61,978 bases of DNA, taken from positions 1 through 61,978 of the forward strand of contig NZ_JAIEUI010000032.1 of assembly GCF_022234545.1 (NCBI RefSeq), read 5' to 3'. This DNA is from Paenibacillus piscarius. Its GTDB lineage: Bacteria; Bacillota; Bacilli; Paenibacillales; Paenibacillaceae. The notes under the pieces were generated by a model, which had not been told where the DNA came from, searched no databases, and saw only the letters and a program-made list of their open reading frames with translations. Below are positions 7,184-16,361 of the stretch, piece by piece. The position numbers and the translations under genes were made by a program. Each line of letters opens with the position of its first letter. The stretch's first letter is position 1.

Positions 7184-8784
7184 AGTGCGTTTCCCCCTTT
7201 GGCGCCTTGGGCAGCCAGCCATTCCTGCTCTTGCTCGCTGCAGAGTATGGCCTTGACTACCGCTTTGGCTTTGTTGTGGCATTCCCGGTATTCACGGTAA
7301 GGGTCCGAGTCAATTACGATGCCCGCGCCTGTCTGAATGTAGCCGGTTCCGTCCTTCACTGCAAGTGTACGTATGATTATATTTAATTCCATATTGCCGT
7401 TATAGTCAATCCAGCCCATGGAGCCGGTATACGGCCCCCGCCGGACCGGCTCCAGCTCTTCGATGATCTCCATCGTGCGCACCTTGGGCGCGCCGGTGAT
7501 GGTGCCGCCGGGGAACAAGGCGGCAATGACGTCATAGGCATCCTTGCCCGGGGCGAGGATGCCCTCCACCTGCGAGACGAGATGCATCACATGCGAGTAG
7601 CGCTCCACGGTCAGCAGCTCCGGCACGCGGACCGTCCCGTAGGCAGCGACACGGCCGATGTCGTTGCGCTCCAGATCGACGAGCATGATATGCTCGGCGA
7701 CCTCTTTCTCGCTCCCGCGCAGCTCCGCCTCCATGGCGGCATCCTCCGCGGGAGTGTGGCCCCGGCGCCGGGTACCGGCAATGGGGCGGGCGCTGACCTT
7801 GTCCCCGTGCAGCTTGACGAGCAGCTCCGGCGACGCGCTGGAGAGCGCGAAGCCGGGCGTGCGGAGCAGCCCCATGTACGGGGACGGGTTGAGTCTACGG
7901 AGCCATTCGTAGACATTCTCGGGTGTGGACCGGAGCTGCGCCTGCTGGCGCAGCGAGAGGTTGACCTGGAATACATCGCCGGCACGGATGTATTCCTGGA
8001 CCTTCGACACCGCGAGCTGGAAGCGCGCGGGGGAGAAGTCTGAGCTCATGCCGGGCCACTCGCCGGTGGCCTCGGCATGATCAGCTGCAGCATAGTCTGG
8101 CGCGGCAGCTCCTTGCTCTACTGGCATAGAGATCTGATGCCACTGCCTGAGCATCTCCTCTGCGCGGCCCACCGCTGCATCATACAATGTCCTTAAGCCT
8201 TCCAGACGGGCGGGCGGAGAATCTGGAACAGGTACATGCACGGCACAGTACAGCATGTCCTCCTGCTGATCGTAGATCCACACCTCCTCCAGCCTCATGA
8301 ACAGATAATCGGGGAGATCAGGATCACGTCTGGCCAGGGACGGCAGCTTCTCCAGAGAGCGGGCGACATCATACCCCAGGAACCCGATGCATCCCCCGGT
8401 GAACGGCGGCAGGCTGTCACCAGCCAAGCGTGGCGATGTATAGGCCTTCATCCAATTCTGCAGCACCTCCAGCGGCTCGCCCTCCATCCGAGCTGCCCGC
8501 TTCTGTCTTGAGGCTTCACCTGATCCAGAAGGCGTGTAGAGTTCCGCAGTCTGACCGGTGCCTTCGATCACAGAGACGGGATTCAGCCCCAAATAGGTGT
8601 AACGTCCGCCCTTGCCGCTCTCCAGCACAACTGAATAAGGCGAGGCCAGCTCCCAGGCCTGCTTCCAGTCGCCAGGCAATCCCTTGCTGTTCTGCGGTTC
8701 CTTCAGAATCAGGGGAAGGATGCTCCAGGCTTCGCCGGCCCCGCTCCACTGCTCCCATTCCTGCCAAGCCGTTACAATCTCCAC
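7180..8784 (-). CDS. pabB: aminodeoxychorismate synthase component I
   Basis: Chorismate-binding subunit that aminates chorismate to 4-amino-4-deoxychorismate. The 534-aa protein belongs to the TrpE/PabB family: GGCIGFLGYDVARSLE in the N-terminal domain, then SPELLVKLHGD, RPIAGTRRRG, LVDLERNDIGRV, FPGGTITGAPK and the ELNIIIRTL segment of the catalytic domain. The start is a GTG with AGGAGG 6 bases upstream; longer frames upstream lack a Shine-Dalgarno sequence. It reads RPIAGT where E. coli PabB has a lysine (PIKGT), so TrpE-like activity cannot be excluded from sequence alone. Position at the head of the pab-fol cluster argues for PabB. No trp genes are nearby. Confidence 0.9.
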   Translation of the reverse strand: MEIVTAWQEWEQWSGAGEAWSILPLILKEPQNSKGLPGDWKQAWELASPYSVVLESGKGGRYTYLGLNPVSVIEGTGQTAELYTPSGSGEASRQKRAARMEGEPLEVLQNWMKAYTSPRLAGDSLPPFTGGCIGFLGYDVARSLEKLPSLARRDPDLPDYLFMRLEEVWIYDQQEDMLYCAVHVPVPDSPPARLEGLRTLYDAAVGRAEEMLRQWHQISMPVEQGAAAPDYAAADHAEATGEWPGMSSDFSPARFQLAVSKVQEYIRAGDVFQVNLSLRQQAQLRSTPENVYEWLRRLNPSPYMGLLRTPGFALSSASPELLVKLHGDKVSARPIAGTRRRGHTPAEDAAMEAELRGSEKEVAEHIMLVDLERNDIGRVAAYGTVRVPELLTVERYSHVMHLVSQVEGILAPGKDAYDVIAALFPGGTITGAPKVRTMEIIEELEPVRRGPYTGSMGWIDYNGNMELNIIIRTLAVKDGTGYIQTGAGIVIDSDPYREYRECHNKAKAVVKAILCSEQEQEWLAAQGAKGGNAL

Positions 8785-8934
8785 ATCCAACCTCCTAAAA
8801 GTTTTGTGCAGCTTCACCTTCACTGATATCTGCTTCGCAGCAAAACTCGCTCCGGAAGCATACGCAGCTGGTTTATTGCCTGTCAGTATACTGTACATAG
8901 GGTGGCTTTGAAAAGCCTGTAACCCGTATTATCC

Positions 8935-8983
8935 AAAAAAAGAGCCTGCGCTATCCCTGCGGAAGCGGATAGGCAGACTCTTC
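8935..8983 (-). terminator. cysK terminator
   Basis: On the minus strand a long stem (AAGAGTCTGCCTATCC with GGATAGCGCAGGCTCTT, some mismatches) is followed by a T run just after the cysK stop. It separates cysK from the pab-fol operon. Confidence 0.8.
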
Positions 8984-9004
8984 TGAACTGCCGGCTGGCA
9001 GCAA

Positions 9005-9943
9005 TTATACTTCAAAATTATAGAGCGGAGTACTCAGGTAGCGTTCGCCGTTACTTGGGATGATGACAACAACCTTCTTGCCTGCACCCAGCTCCTTGGC
9101 TATCTTAAGTGCTGCAAATACAGCTGCACCGGAAGAAATGCCGGACAGTACACCTGCTTCCTTCGCTACACGGCGGGCTGTCTCAAAGGCTTCATCATTC
9201 TCAACATGAATAATCTCATCGTAAATATTCTGGTTGAGAATCTCAGGCACAAAGTTGGCGCCGATCCCTTGAATCTTGTGCGGACCCGGCTTGCCGCCGG
9301 CCAGAATCGGCGAAGCAGCCGGTTCAACCGCATAGATCTTCACATCAGGGTATTGCTTCTTCAGCACTTCACCTGCTCCGCTGATCGTTCCGCCTGTACC
9401 TACACCAGCAATGAAGGCATCCAGCGGACCGCCGATGGATTCAATGGCTTCAACGATTTCCGGTCCGGTGGTCTCACGGTGAATCTTCACGTTCGCTTGG
9501 TTCTTAAACTGATCAGCCAGGAAATAGTCCGGATTCTCGCTCAGAATCTGCTCCGCCTTCTTGACCGCACCATTCATTCCCTCAGAGCCGGGAGTCAACA
9601 CCAGCTCAGCGCCATATGCGCGCAGCAGGTTGCGGCGTTCAAGGCTCATCGTTTCAGGCATAACAATGATCGCTTTGTAGCCCTTGGCAGCGGCAACAAG
9701 CGCCAGGCCGATCCCGGTATTGCCGCTGGTCGCTTCAACAATGGTGCCGCCAGGCTTCAAGAGGCCCGCCTTCTCAGCTTCTTCTACGATACTGATGGCG
9801 ATACGGTCCTTCACGCTGGAGCCCGGATTCTGATATTCCAGCTTCAGATAGATCTCTGCAGAGCCTTCAGGCACAATCCGGCCCAGGCGAACGAGCGGAG
9901 TACCCCCGATCAGATCTGTTACACTATTGACGACTTTAGCCAT
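9005..9943 (-). CDS. cysK: cysteine synthase (O-acetylserine sulfhydrylase)
   Basis: PLP enzyme making L-cysteine from O-acetylserine and sulfide. At 312 aa it has normal length. YQNPGSSVKDRIA carries the PLP lysine (about residue 45), EATSGNTGIGLA is the substrate loop, GVGTGGTISG binds the PLP phosphate, and GISSGAA lies near the C-terminus. AGGAGG precedes the start. It is flanked by its own terminator and an operator-like dyad, so it is probably monocistronic. B. subtilis has cysK at the same position between the hslO-yacD genes and pabB. Confidence 0.96.
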   Translation of the reverse strand: MAKVVNSVTDLIGGTPLVRLGRIVPEGSAEIYLKLEYQNPGSSVKDRIAISIVEEAEKAGLLKPGGTIVEATSGNTGIGLALVAAAKGYKAIIVMPETMSLERRNLLRAYGAELVLTPGSEGMNGAVKKAEQILSENPDYFLADQFKNQANVKIHRETTGPEIVEAIESIGGPLDAFIAGVGTGGTISGAGEVLKKQYPDVKIYAVEPAASPILAGGKPGPHKIQGIGANFVPEILNQNIYDEIIHVENDEAFETARRVAKEAGVLSGISSGAAVFAALKIAKELGAGKKVVVIIPSNGERYLSTPLYNFEV

Positions 9944-9971
9944 GAATAAAACCTCCTTGAATGATAAATGA

Positions 9972-10018
9972 ATTATATAGATTAGAATTTAATCATTTCC
10001 GACTAATTCAGTAGGTAT
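9972..10018 (-). promoter_or_regulatory. cysK promoter region with an operator-like dyad
   Basis: The minus strand has a TATAAT -10 at 9972-9977. Overlapping the -35 zone is an imperfect dyad at 9995-10018 (ATACCTACT, GAATT, AGTCGGAAAT), in which ACCTACT is nearly complementary to AGTCGGA. This resembles the operators of CymR, the cysteine repressor of Bacillota. The CymR assignment is inference from position and pattern; I see no strong -35 hexamer. Confidence 0.45.
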
Positions 10019-10037
10019 TGTATTTAAATTCATATTA

Positions 10038-10982
10038 TCAATCTTGCAGGCCGTTGTCAATATATATCGCCGTATCATATTTGGCCCGCAAATCACGCTC
10101 CACCTGCTGCAAAGGAGCCGCCTGTTCCAGCTTAAGCTGCTGGCGGACCATCCTGCGCAGCTCCTCCGGCTCCGGCTGTTCAGGGACCACCATCTTCTCC
10201 AGGCGGATGACGGCATACCCCTCTGCGGTCTGCAGCGGCCCTGCGATATCACCGGCCTCAAGTCCTGCTGCGGTCCGCAGCAGATCCTCCGGCCAGAACG
10301 GGTCCTGCTCCTCCACCATTCCGATATTCCCGCCATGCTGGCGGCTCTCCTCATCAGTAGAGACTTCAGCGGCCAGCCCGGCGAAGTCCTCGCCCTGCTC
10401 CAGACGGTCCATCACCTTGCTGGCCTCGCTGTAATCCTCCGTTGTAATGATCGAGAGCTGCATCTGCTTCCTCGGCGTAAGGGTGTCCGCATTCTCCTTA
10501 AGATAATCATCCACTTCAGTCTCGCTGATGGTGATACCTGCTGTGGCTACCGCCTGGAGGGTTAACCGGTAAGCGGTCTCCTCGCGCAGCTCCTCACGGG
10601 TCAATCCAAGCTCAGATTCCATCTGGCTGTAATACTGCTCCTCGGAGCCATAGCCGGACATTCCGCGCTTCAGCTCCTGCCTGATCTCAGCGTCCGTCAC
10701 GGTAATTCCCAGTGCTGCCGCTTCCTTGCCTACTACGATATGGTTAAGCATGCTCAGCAGTACCTCATCGCCGTGCTTGCGCTTCAGCTCCCGGGTCCAT
10801 TCCTGATCCGTGACCGGCTGTCCTCCGGCTGCAGCGATGTCCGAAGCATCACTTTCAGGCGCCTCTCCCTTAAGAAGGGCCATGGCACGCAGGCTCCAGA
10901 ACAGCAGACCGCCCAGCATTAAGGTCGCGACGGCGAGTAATATAACGGCATTGCGCAGCACCCGTTCCTGTCTTGTCATCAT
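10038..10982 (-). CDS. yacD: membrane-anchored peptidyl-prolyl isomerase (YacD-like, parvulin/SurA type)
   Basis: A 314-aa protein with one N-terminal membrane segment (about residues 11-33), a SurA/PrsA-type helical region (about 50-150) and a parvulin domain (about 170-270) containing GEDFAGLAAEVSTDEESRQHGGNIG and GDIAGPLQTAEGYAVIRLE. It has no lipobox, unlike the second foldase gene at 32.8 kb. Expected to act outside the membrane as a folding catalyst. It starts 9 bases after hslO with a weak Shine-Dalgarno sequence, implying co-transcription with hslO and coaX; this matches the yacB-yacC-yacD order of B. subtilis. Confidence 0.85.
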   Translation of the reverse strand: MMTRQERVLRNAVILLAVATLMLGGLLFWSLRAMALLKGEAPESDASDIAAAGGQPVTDQEWTRELKRKHGDEVLLSMLNHIVVGKEAAALGITVTDAEIRQELKRGMSGYGSEEQYYSQMESELGLTREELREETAYRLTLQAVATAGITISETEVDDYLKENADTLTPRKQMQLSIITTEDYSEASKVMDRLEQGEDFAGLAAEVSTDEESRQHGGNIGMVEEQDPFWPEDLLRTAAGLEAGDIAGPLQTAEGYAVIRLEKMVVPEQPEPEELRRMVRQQLKLEQAAPLQQVERDLRAKYDTAIYIDNGLQD

Positions 10983-10991
10983 CGCGCAGCC

Positions 10992-11882
10992 CTACGATTT
11001 CGCTTGGTCGAGAATCACCTGCAGTTCATCCTTGTTAAAAACATACTTCTCATTACAGTAGTGGCATACAACTTCAGCCTGCTGGTCTTCATCAATCAGC
11101 TGCTGAAGCTCATACTTCCCAAGGCTTATCAAGGTCTGTTCAATGCGCTCACGCGAGCACTGGCATTGGAACCGGATCTCAAGCTCATCCATGACGACCG
11201 CATCCGGCAGCAGCAGCCTCAGCATCTCCTCAGGCTCCAGACCCTGATCCAGCAGCGTCGTCACTGAAGGCATAGCTCCAACCGCCTGCTCAATTTCTGT
11301 AATCTCTTCATCGCTCAGGCCGGGCAAGAGCTGGATAATGAAGCCTCCGGCCACTCTGACCGAGTTATCGGTCTCCACCAGCACACCCAATCCAACTGCT
11401 GCCGGCGTCTGTTCCGATATGGCAAAATAGTAGGTGAAATCCTCGCCTAGCTCACCCGAGATAATCGGCACGCTTCCCCGGTAGGGTTCCTTCAGCCCAA
11501 GATCCTTGCTGACATCAATGAAGCCCTCGGTTCCAACAGCACCCGCAACATCCAGTTTGCCCTGGGCGTTGCTGGGCAGATGAACATGCGGATTCTGTAC
11601 ATATCCGCGCACTTCCCCGAGGGCATTGGATTCAGCCAGGATCTGCCCAAGCGGGCCGTTCCCTTTGACCATAACCGCCAGCTTCTCCTGCCCTTTGAGC
11701 ATCGCTCCCATTATAGCTGCAGCCGTAGCGGTGCGTCCGAGCGCAGCAGTAGCTGTCGGATAGGTATCATGTCTGCGCCGCAATTCGTCAACAAGCTCTG
11801 TCGTACGGACAGCGAACGCTCTAACCCGGCCGTTCATGGCTGTTCCGCGGATCAGCCGATCCTTCTTTTCCATTGGGTGCAT
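10992..11882 (-). CDS. hslO: Hsp33 redox-regulated chaperonin
   Basis: Holdase chaperone activated by oxidative unfolding. The 296-aa protein has the core domain (RAFAVRTTELVDELRRRHDTYPTATAALGR near the start) and a C-terminal zinc switch with four cysteines: CQC at about 239-241 and CHYC at about 272-275. The start is uncertain: AGGAGG lies only 3 bases before the first ATG and 12 before the next ATG at 11873. It sits between coaX and the PPIase gene. Confidence 0.94.
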   Translation of the reverse strand: MHPMEKKDRLIRGTAMNGRVRAFAVRTTELVDELRRRHDTYPTATAALGRTATAAAIMGAMLKGQEKLAVMVKGNGPLGQILAESNALGEVRGYVQNPHVHLPSNAQGKLDVAGAVGTEGFIDVSKDLGLKEPYRGSVPIISGELGEDFTYYFAISEQTPAAVGLGVLVETDNSVRVAGGFIIQLLPGLSDEEITEIEQAVGAMPSVTTLLDQGLEPEEMLRLLLPDAVVMDELEIRFQCQCSRERIEQTLISLGKYELQQLIDEDQQAEVVCHYCNEKYVFNKDELQVILDQAKS

Positions 11883-11924
11883 ACTCCTCCTATCAGTGTG
11901 GCCTGTGTAAGGTCATCTTTAAGA

Positions 11925-12692
11925 TTATTTATTCCGGTTGTAAATAATGCGCAATCCTTCAAGCGTGAGCATCGGATTCACTTCGTCAATGCATTCCGTC
12001 TCGCTGGCAATCAGTGAGGCAAGCCCCCCGGTGGCAATCACCTTCAGGACCGGCGCATTCATCTCCTGCTTGATGCGTCTTACGATGCCCTCGACCTGGC
12101 CGGCATAACCAAAAATAATCCCGGCCTGCATCGCGTGGACCGTATTGCGTCCGATGACCTTCTTAGGCTTCTCAAGTTCAATGCGCGGCAGCTTGGAGGC
12201 CCGCAGGTATAAGGCTTCCGTTGAAATGCCCAGTCCTGGTACGATAGCCCCGCCAAGATAGTTGGCTCCGGCATCAATACAATCGAAGGTAGTGGCCGTT
12301 CCAAAATCAACAACGACCAACGGACACTGATATTGTTCAATCGCCGCCACAGCGTTCACAATCCGGTCCGCGCCGACTTCACGCGGGTTCTCGTAACGCA
12401 GATTAAGCCCGGTTTTGATCCCGGGTCCTACCAGCAGCGGGTCTTTGCCGATATATTTCACACACATCTCCACGATGACCTGAACCAGCGGAGGAACCAC
12501 GGAGGAGATAATAACCCCCTCCATATCCTTGAAGGAGAGGCCCGACATGTTGAACAGATTCTGGATCAGCACACCATATTCATCTACCGTGGACTGTCGT
12601 GCCGTACTCAGCCGGAAATGGTGCAGCAGCTCGCGCTCCCGGTACACTCCGAGCACAATGTTCGTATTGCCAATATCTACGACAAGGATCAT
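11925..12692 (-). CDS. coaX: type III pantothenate kinase
   Basis: Phosphorylates pantothenate in the first step of CoA synthesis; type III enzymes need a monovalent cation and are not feedback-inhibited by CoA. The 255-aa protein has the acetate/sugar-kinase fold motifs: MILVVDIGNTNIVLGVY at the N-terminus, GADRIVNAVAA, VVDFGTATTFD and GGAIVPGLGIS. AGGAGG precedes the start. Its ATG shares one base with the nadC stop, so coaX is translationally coupled to the NAD operon. Confidence 0.96.
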   Translation of the reverse strand: MILVVDIGNTNIVLGVYRERELLHHFRLSTARQSTVDEYGVLIQNLFNMSGLSFKDMEGVIISSVVPPLVQVIVEMCVKYIGKDPLLVGPGIKTGLNLRYENPREVGADRIVNAVAAIEQYQCPLVVVDFGTATTFDCIDAGANYLGGAIVPGLGISTEALYLRASKLPRIELEKPKKVIGRNTVHAMQAGIIFGYAGQVEGIVRRIKQEMNAPVLKVIATGGLASLIASETECIDEVNPMLTLEGLRIIYNRNK

Positions 12693-13564
12693 CAGAGGGT
12701 CCCCTCCTTCTTGCCGTTCAAGTCAAGGCTGATATCCAGGCTGGCGAACGAATAGGTTAGCCGCCCTACGGAGATCACATCAACGCCCGATTCGGCAATG
12801 CCGCGGACGGTATCCAGTGAGACATTGCCGGAGGCTTCAATGGTGACATGCTTCGCTTTGGTGCGGATTCTTCTCACGGCTTCTGCCATCAGCTCAGGGG
12901 ACATGTTATCCAGCATAATAATATCTGCCCCTGCGGCCAGCGCTTCCTCCACCTGCTCCAGGCTCTCCGTCTCCACTTCAATGGTCATGGTGTGCGGGAT
13001 GTTCGCCCGTGCACGCCCCACGGCCTGGCGGATGCCTCCAGCTCCCTTGATGTGGTTATCTTTAATCATTACAGCATCATACAGACCATAGCGGTGATTC
13101 GCCCCGCCGCCGATGCGCACCGCGTATTTCTCAAGCATCCGGTGCCCCGGAGTGGTCTTGCGGGTGTCAACCAGCCTTACAGGAAGTCCTTGAAGCGCCT
13201 CCACGAAGGATGCGGTTCTTGAGGCCACACCGGACAACCGCTGCATCAGATTGAGCGCAAGCCGTTCACCGGTCAGGATGGAATGGGTACTGCCTTCCAC
13301 CTCGGCGATAACCGTACCTGCGGATACCTTCTGGCCTTCCTGCACCATTGCTGTGTAACGCAGTGCCGGGTCTACCACCTCGAAGACCAGCTCAGCTACC
13401 GGGATTCCGCAGATGACTCCGGCTTCCTTGGCATGGATAATCCCTTTGGACTCATGGCCCTGGGGGATGGTGGTGCGGGTAGTTATATCGCCGGAGCCGA
13501 CATCCTCCTGCAGCCAGCTTTTGATAGACTGAAGCAGCTCTTCATTATAGCCGTTAAACATCAT
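12692..13564 (-). CDS. nadC: nicotinate-nucleotide pyrophosphorylase (carboxylating)
   Basis: Converts quinolinate and PRPP to nicotinate mononucleotide. About 290 aa; VDTRKTTPGHRMLEKYAVRIGG, RYGLYDAVMIKDNHI, IEVET and EASGNVSLDTVRGIAESGVDVISVG are the QPRTase active-site segments. The ATG at 13564 has GAGGAA 7 bases upstream and lies within the 3' end of nadB. It completes the de novo NAD pathway encoded by nadA and nadB immediately upstream. Confidence 0.96.
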   Translation of the reverse strand: MMFNGYNEELLQSIKSWLQEDVGSGDITTRTTIPQGHESKGIIHAKEAGVICGIPVAELVFEVVDPALRYTAMVQEGQKVSAGTVIAEVEGSTHSILTGERLALNLMQRLSGVASRTASFVEALQGLPVRLVDTRKTTPGHRMLEKYAVRIGGGANHRYGLYDAVMIKDNHIKGAGGIRQAVGRARANIPHTMTIEVETESLEQVEEALAAGADIIMLDNMSPELMAEAVRRIRTKAKHVTIEASGNVSLDTVRGIAESGVDVISVGRLTYSFASLDISLDLNGKKEGTL

Positions 13565-15170
13565 CACTTAATTCCTCCACTATGCCCAGCCCGCGGATCT
13601 GAAGCAGATGCTTCTGCCACTGCAGGTCATTGCGCTGCGGGTAATCCTCGCGGTAATGCGCACCGCGGCTCTCCTCACGCGCCAGGGCTGATTCGGTAAT
13701 CAATAGACAGCACGTCAACATATTGGCGAACTCATATTCTTCCCGCCGGGTCAGCATCGCATTGAAGATCGGCAGCTGACGCTTCAGCTCGTCCAGGCCT
13801 TTGATCAGCATCTCCCGGTTCCGCCGCAGCCCGGCATACCTCACCATTACCTTCTGCAGCTTGAGACGACGCTCCACAATGGGCTGTGTCGGGGATTCCA
13901 TCCGGCCCTGGTTATGGGATGCCGGCAGGTTATCCCGGTCCAGCGGCGGCAGCTGGCGGATACGTTCAACAATCCGGCGGCCGAATACAATGGCCTCTGA
14001 CAGCGAATTGCTGGCCAGCCGGTTAGCTCCCTGCACTCCGGTGGAGGACACCTCCCCGCAGGCAAACAGGCGGGATACATTACTCTCCCCGTTCAGATCC
14101 GTCTTGACGCCCCCCATCATATAATGCGCAGCGGGAGCCACCGGAATCCAGTCACTTGTAATATCCAGCCCGTAGCTCATACAGGTTGCATATATGGTCG
14201 GGAACCGGCGCTTGACCATATCCGCTGATTCATGGGTAATATCCAGATACACGAAGGTCGATTTGGTCAGCTCCATCTCGCTGACAATGGCCCGGGCCAC
14301 GATATCACGCGGCGCCAGCTCCAGCAGCTCATGGTAGCGTTCCATGAACCGTTCCCCGTTAATATTGCGCAGCACAGCGCCTTCTCCCCGCACCGCCTCC
14401 GAGATGAGGAAGCGAGGAGCACCGGGGTAGCTCAGTGCAGTCGGATGGAACTGAATGAATTCCATATCCCGGATATGGGCACCAGCACGGTAGGCAATGG
14501 CCACTCCATCCCCTGTAGCTACTTCAGGATTGGTCGTATAACGGTAGAGCTGTCCTGCACCGCCGGTGCACAGAAGGGTGGCATCAGCCTGCAGGAACAG
14601 CCGGCCTCCGCCAGGGCGCTGCACCAGAGCCCCCAGACATTCGCCGTCCTCGGTGATCAGATCGACTACATAGTGATCATCCCAGATCTCGATATTCTCA
14701 TGCTGAGCGGCCTGGTCCGCCAAGGCACGGACAATCTCATAGCCTGTAGCATCCCCATTGGCGTGAAGAATCCGGCGGCGGCTGTGGGCTCCCTCCTGGG
14801 TCAATGCCAGCTCGCCGTTCTCCTGATCGAAGATCGCGCCGAGCCGGATCAATTCGCGTACCCCTTCCGGGCCTTCATTAACCAGAACATCAACAGCCGA
14901 AGAGGAGTTCAGCCCGGCACCGGCCAGCAGGGTATCCTGCCGGTGATACATAGGTGAATCCTCTTCGGAGATGACGGCAGCAATGCCGCCCTGGGCATAC
15001 CGTGTATTGCTCTCCAGTACGGCTTTTTTCGTAATCATAATGACCTTACGGTCTTCACTCGCCTTGATCGCTGTGAACAATCCGGCAATGCCGGAGCCGA
15101 TCACCAGACAATCAGTCTTGATGACAGGAAGGCCCTCCGGCTCGAAATCAACCAAATATTGTGGAATCAT
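13554..15170 (-). CDS. nadB: L-aspartate oxidase
   Basis: FAD enzyme oxidising L-aspartate to iminoaspartate, the substrate of NadA. The 538-aa protein has the dinucleotide-binding motif VIGSGIAGLFTAI (about 23-35), the flavin-loop segments NTRYAQGGIAAV and HSRRRILHANGDATG, MEFIQFHPTAL, ISEAVRGEGAVL, the MGGVKTDLNGES region and the helical C-terminal domain of the succinate dehydrogenase family. The start at 15170 has AGGTGA 8 bases upstream; the frame extends further but into nadA. It lies 38 bases after nadA. Confidence 0.95.
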   Translation of the reverse strand: MIPQYLVDFEPEGLPVIKTDCLVIGSGIAGLFTAIKASEDRKVIMITKKAVLESNTRYAQGGIAAVISEEDSPMYHRQDTLLAGAGLNSSSAVDVLVNEGPEGVRELIRLGAIFDQENGELALTQEGAHSRRRILHANGDATGYEIVRALADQAAQHENIEIWDDHYVVDLITEDGECLGALVQRPGGGRLFLQADATLLCTGGAGQLYRYTTNPEVATGDGVAIAYRAGAHIRDMEFIQFHPTALSYPGAPRFLISEAVRGEGAVLRNINGERFMERYHELLELAPRDIVARAIVSEMELTKSTFVYLDITHESADMVKRRFPTIYATCMSYGLDITSDWIPVAPAAHYMMGGVKTDLNGESNVSRLFACGEVSSTGVQGANRLASNSLSEAIVFGRRIVERIRQLPPLDRDNLPASHNQGRMESPTQPIVERRLKLQKVMVRYAGLRRNREMLIKGLDELKRQLPIFNAMLTRREEYEFANMLTCCLLITESALAREESRGAHYREDYPQRNDLQWQKHLLQIRGLGIVEELSDDV

Positions 15171-15208
15171 GACCGCTTTCACCTGTTTCAACGAAAGAGT
15201 AGCGCATG

Positions 15209-16153
15209 TTACCGGACTTGTAACATGCGCTCTAGTGATGTTCTGGCTCTGTCGGCAACGGCGGGCGGTACATAAATCTGCGGCTTCATCGTCTCCAGGC
15301 ATTTGACCAGCTTCTTCAGATTGTTAACCTTCATATTCGGGCAGACCAGGAACTTGGTGGCGAAGTGAAATTCCTTGTCAGGACTGTCCAGACGCAGCTG
15401 ATATCCGGTTCCATCCTCTGTGCCCACAATGAATTGCCGGCGGTCCGACTTCCGGCAGTAATCGATAATAGAGGTGGTGCTGCCAACATAATCTCCCATA
15501 GCCACCACTTCCGGGCGGCATTCCGGGTGAACGACAAATTCCGCTTCCGGATATTTGGCTCTCATCTCCATGACATCCTTCACGGTAAGCATATCATGCG
15601 TATTGCAGTAGCCCTCCCAGATAATCAGCTTCTTGCCGGTCTGATTCTGGACATACTGGCCGAGATTCTTATCCGGCACCCAGATAATTTCCTCCGCATC
15701 CAGCGATTCAATCACCTTCACGGCATTGGCAGAGGTACAGCAGATATCGGTCTCCGCTTTGATCTCTGCCGAGGAGTTAATATAGGTGACGACCTTGGCA
15801 TTCGGGTGCTGTGCCTTCAGCTTGCGGAGGCCGTCCACATTGACCATATCAGCCATCGGGCAGCCGGCACGTTCATCAGGAATCAGAACCGTCTTACCCG
15901 GTGCAAGAATCTTGGCGCTCTCCCCCATGAAATGGACCCCGCAGAACACAATAACATCCGCATCGGTCTCGGCAGCCTTCTGGGCCAGCAGGAACGAGTC
16001 CCCCCGGAAATCCGCCACTTCCTGAATTTCATCCCGCTGATAATAATGAGCCAGAATTATTGCATTCCGTTCTTTCTTGAGCTGTTCAAGGCGCACACGA
16101 AGTTCACGATTCTGTTCCTGCTTGCGCTCAAGCGCCAGAGCTTCCACGGTCAT
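15209..16153 (-). CDS. nadA: quinolinate synthase A (4Fe-4S)
   Basis: Condenses iminoaspartate with dihydroxyacetone phosphate to quinolinate using an oxygen-sensitive 4Fe-4S cluster. The 314-aa protein carries the expected three cluster cysteines: one in TDICCTSANAV (about residue 138), one in VHPECRPEV (about 210) and one in FLVCPNMK (about 275). It also has ILAHYYQRDEIQ near the N-terminus and VFCGVHFMGESAKIL. It heads the nadA-nadB-nadC-coaX-hslO-yacD gene string and has a good promoter. In B. subtilis nadBCA are elsewhere, so the cluster is an insertion relative to that map. Confidence 0.96.
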   Translation of the reverse strand: MTVEALALERKQEQNRELRVRLEQLKKERNAIILAHYYQRDEIQEVADFRGDSFLLAQKAAETDADVIVFCGVHFMGESAKILAPGKTVLIPDERAGCPMADMVNVDGLRKLKAQHPNAKVVTYINSSAEIKAETDICCTSANAVKVIESLDAEEIIWVPDKNLGQYVQNQTGKKLIIWEGYCNTHDMLTVKDVMEMRAKYPEAEFVVHPECRPEVVAMGDYVGSTTSIIDYCRKSDRRQFIVGTEDGTGYQLRLDSPDKEFHFATKFLVCPNMKVNNLKKLVKCLETMKPQIYVPPAVADRARTSLERMLQVR

Positions 16154-16226
16154 TCTCCCCCTTATGTCTTCATGGCTTGCCGCCAGTGCATTCTGATGGA
16201 TAATGTAATTTTAATGTTTATTCACT

Positions 16227-16255
16227 AATGTACACAAGGTTCTACCCCCTGTCAA
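16227..16255 (-). promoter_or_regulatory. nadA operon promoter
   Basis: The minus strand carries TTGACA at 16250-16255, a 17-base spacer and TACATT at 16227-16232, about 75 bases before the nadA start. I could not identify a clear NiaR/NadR operator. Confidence 0.8.
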
Positions 16256-16300
16256 TGTAACTAAATATGCAGAGGGACGATGAAATAACCCTGGGAAACC

Positions 16301-16332
16301 AAAAAATCCGGAGAACCTGTGGTTCTCCGGAG
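16301..16332 (-). terminator. ftsH terminator
   Basis: Perfect 11-bp stem (TCCGGAGAACC with GGTTCTCCGGA, loop ACA) followed by six T on the minus strand, 30 bases after the ftsH stop. Confidence 0.93.
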
Positions 16333-16361
16333 ATCATGATTCATTCTTAACACCAGAAGCC

